The notes below the pieces were generated by a model. The model ran no database searches. It saw only the letters and a list, made by a program, of their open reading frames with translations, and was not told the DNA's origin. From assembly GCA_900766825.1 (NCBI GenBank), contig CAAFWU010000023.1, forward strand, positions 1 to 31,562: a stretch of 31,562 nt of DNA, read 5' to 3'. Both the position numbers and the translations under genes were made by a program. This DNA comes from Bacteroidales bacterium. Its GTDB lineage: Bacteria; Bacteroidota; Bacteroidia; Bacteroidales; Marinilabiliaceae. This document shows positions 30,316 to 31,562 of this stretch, in pieces. Position 1 is the stretch's first letter. The number at the start of each line of letters is the position of its first letter.

Positions 30316-31512
30316 TTATACAAACATCTTGCTCAAGCAGGCTGACTTTATCTGCTTTAGCTTGGCTAACTTCTGAGTCTCTAAGTCTATTTTGCGGTCT
30401 AATTTTGTGAAGTAGTTGGCTATGGCTTGCTGCTCTTCAATTGTAGGTGGAACCGCAAATCTTGTCGACGACACCAACTTCCAATCAGCTCGAGGCATTT
30501 TTGAGCCAGACGAGACATTGGCAACTTTCATAAAGGAGTAAGAATTGACAATAGTGTAAAGAAATCTATTAACAGAATTTGTAGAGCGTAAAACCCAAAA
30601 ATCACCAACGGCAACACCGTCAAAATCAGCAAACAAAATATTTTTCAAATAAGGCCTTAACTTACCGAAAAGAATATCTCCAGAGTGGAACAACTTACCA
30701 CACTTAACACATTCTTTTTTTAATATATCTTTATTCAGTATTCCTTGTCCTGATACAATATCTTCATATTCAACTCCAGGTAGTTCGCCTGATACACCAG
30801 ATTGTTCTGCTCGTACTGCAATTTCAGCAAAAGGCACCTTTTTCCATTCCCCCCCAAACCCAGAGAATCGGACCAAAGGCACAGTTTCCCCCTCATGCGG
30901 AAACATATTTTGAAGCGAAGCAGCCTTAATTTGCTTTAGCTTCGATAACTTCTCCGTCTGGAGACTTATTGCGCGGTCTATTTCTGTGAAGCACTCAGAG
31001 ATTTTTTGCTGCTCGGGGAGGGAGGGAAGAGAAAGAACTACCGTTTTTATATCTGAATTTCTTAAATGAACTACCGATTTCCCTTGAGCACACTTGCTTA
31101 AGTATTTACGAGAACTACCATTTGAAATCGACAAAGCAATAAATGGGGTCGAATATAAAGACAAGTCAAAACAAATTACATTTAAATCACCACCTAATAT
31201 TACATCTTTAATCAAAAAAGCAGAAGCACAAGCAATGTCTTCTGCAGTTTCTCCTGAAGCTGGAATTATCACTTCGTTGCCCTGTGAAAGTAAAGAAGAA
31301 AAATCTTTATCTGTGTATGTATCAACTTCATTTACAGCAAATCGATATTTCGTATACATCATGCCATAAAGAAATATTGGGCTTCCTTTTTCAGTCAAAT
31401 CATTTTTGCTGTATCCTTTTCCTTTAAAAAACTGAGCTATCTCTCCCAGTCTCACTCTTTCCCATTCCCCCTCAAACCCAGCGAACCGAACCAAAGGTCT
31501 AAAACTATCCAT
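30316..31512 (-). CDS. hsdS: Type I restriction enzyme, specificity (HsdS) subunit
   Basis: Determines the target sequence for the type I methylase/nuclease complex. It is 398 aa and clearly two-fold repeated. Each half begins with 'PLVRF(A/S)GF.GEW' (about 6-17 and 212-223), runs through a variable target-recognition domain, and ends with a coiled coil: 'LPEQQKISECFTEIDRAI...KLKQIKAASLQNMF' and 'IEEQQAIANYFTKLDRKI...KLKQIKSACLSKMF'. The two variable domains are unrelated by eye, implying a bipartite asymmetric target. The ATG at 31512 is the start. It is followed by hsdR, and hsdM should lie just beyond the window. Confidence 0.95.
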   Translation of the reverse strand: MDSFRPLVRFAGFEGEWERVRLGEIAQFFKGKGYSKNDLTEKGSPIFLYGMMYTKYRFAVNEVDTYTDKDFSSLLSQGNEVIIPASGETAEDIACASAFLIKDVILGGDLNVICFDLSLYSTPFIALSISNGSSRKYLSKCAQGKSVVHLRNSDIKTVVLSLPSLPEQQKISECFTEIDRAISLQTEKLSKLKQIKAASLQNMFPHEGETVPLVRFSGFGGEWKKVPFAEIAVRAEQSGVSGELPGVEYEDIVSGQGILNKDILKKECVKCGKLFHSGDILFGKLRPYLKNILFADFDGVAVGDFWVLRSTNSVNRFLYTIVNSYSFMKVANVSSGSKMPRADWKLVSSTRFAVPPTIEEQQAIANYFTKLDRKIDLETQKLAKLKQIKSACLSKMFV

Positions 31513-31535
31513 AACCAGAAAACAGATTAAAAGAG

Positions 31536-31562
31536 TTACTTAATAAGTTCCTTAAGACCGAG
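31536..31562 (-). CDS. Probable 3' end of upstream hsdM (partial)
   Basis: The minus strand reads 'LGLKELIK' and then TAA, open to the window edge and 23 bp before the hsdS start. Position and spacing suit the C-terminus of the methylase subunit HsdM, but eight residues cannot prove it. Confidence 0.4.
   Translation of the reverse strand, partial: LGLKELIK

Noticed and set aside
27750..30410. A very long open frame (886 codons) on the plus strand
   Set aside because: It lies fully antisense to hsdR, whose restriction and helicase motifs are intact. The antisense translation shows no family motif and is a codon-bias shadow.

Overview
The window looks like chromosomal DNA from a member of the Bacteroidales (Bacteroidota). 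The evidence is a gliding-motility lipoprotein GldH, an RprXY-type two-component pair, a RicT/PSP1 protein with a long polar tail, an Mrp ATPase of the type that lacks CxxC, a holB-ricT-gldH-trmB-mrp gene run, and mostly weak Shine-Dalgarno signals. Genus cannot be fixed from the sequence. Most genes lie on the minus strand.

Layout, left to right: a degenerate hairpin repeat (1-61); a nitroreductase (+); a YpfJ-type membrane zinc metallopeptidase (-); folE (+) with two hairpins at the convergent junction; the rprX-rprY sensor kinase/regulator pair (-); a gene-free repeat block (5431-6294); the acpP-fabF-rnc operon (-), in which RNase III carries a roughly 290-residue Gln/Glu/Pro-rich tail ending in a coiled coil; a C-depleted spacer and an MFS nucleoside transporter (+) with a strong terminator; a translationally coupled three-gene operon (-) of an SGNH-esterase-like lipoprotein whose nucleophile is missing plus the two halves of a heterodimeric ABC exporter; then holB-ricT-gldH-trmB-mrp (-); and a radical SAM protein (+).

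The right third is accessory DNA. A 151-aa IS200/RAYT-type HUH tyrosine transposase (24905-25360) sits between two tandem pairs of a composite repeat placed in mirror orientation. Each repeat unit is about 90 bp and consists of three successive hairpins. A further unit faces it at 24270-24359. Related units with compensatory arm changes occur at 1-61 and 5719-6245, outside the transposase locus. This transposase-plus-triple-hairpin family is the best candidate for an under-described system here. Next to it are an 18-bp minisatellite, a decayed DUF1016/YhcG-like nuclease fragment, and a type I restriction locus (hsdR, hsdS and probably the last codons of hsdM at the window edge).

Functional themes: fatty-acid synthesis (acpP, fabF), RNA processing by proteins with long disordered tails (rnc, ricT), envelope stress and export (rprXY, ABC pair, GldH, metallopeptidase), pterin and Fe-S metabolism (folE, mrp), and defence plus mobile DNA at the right end.
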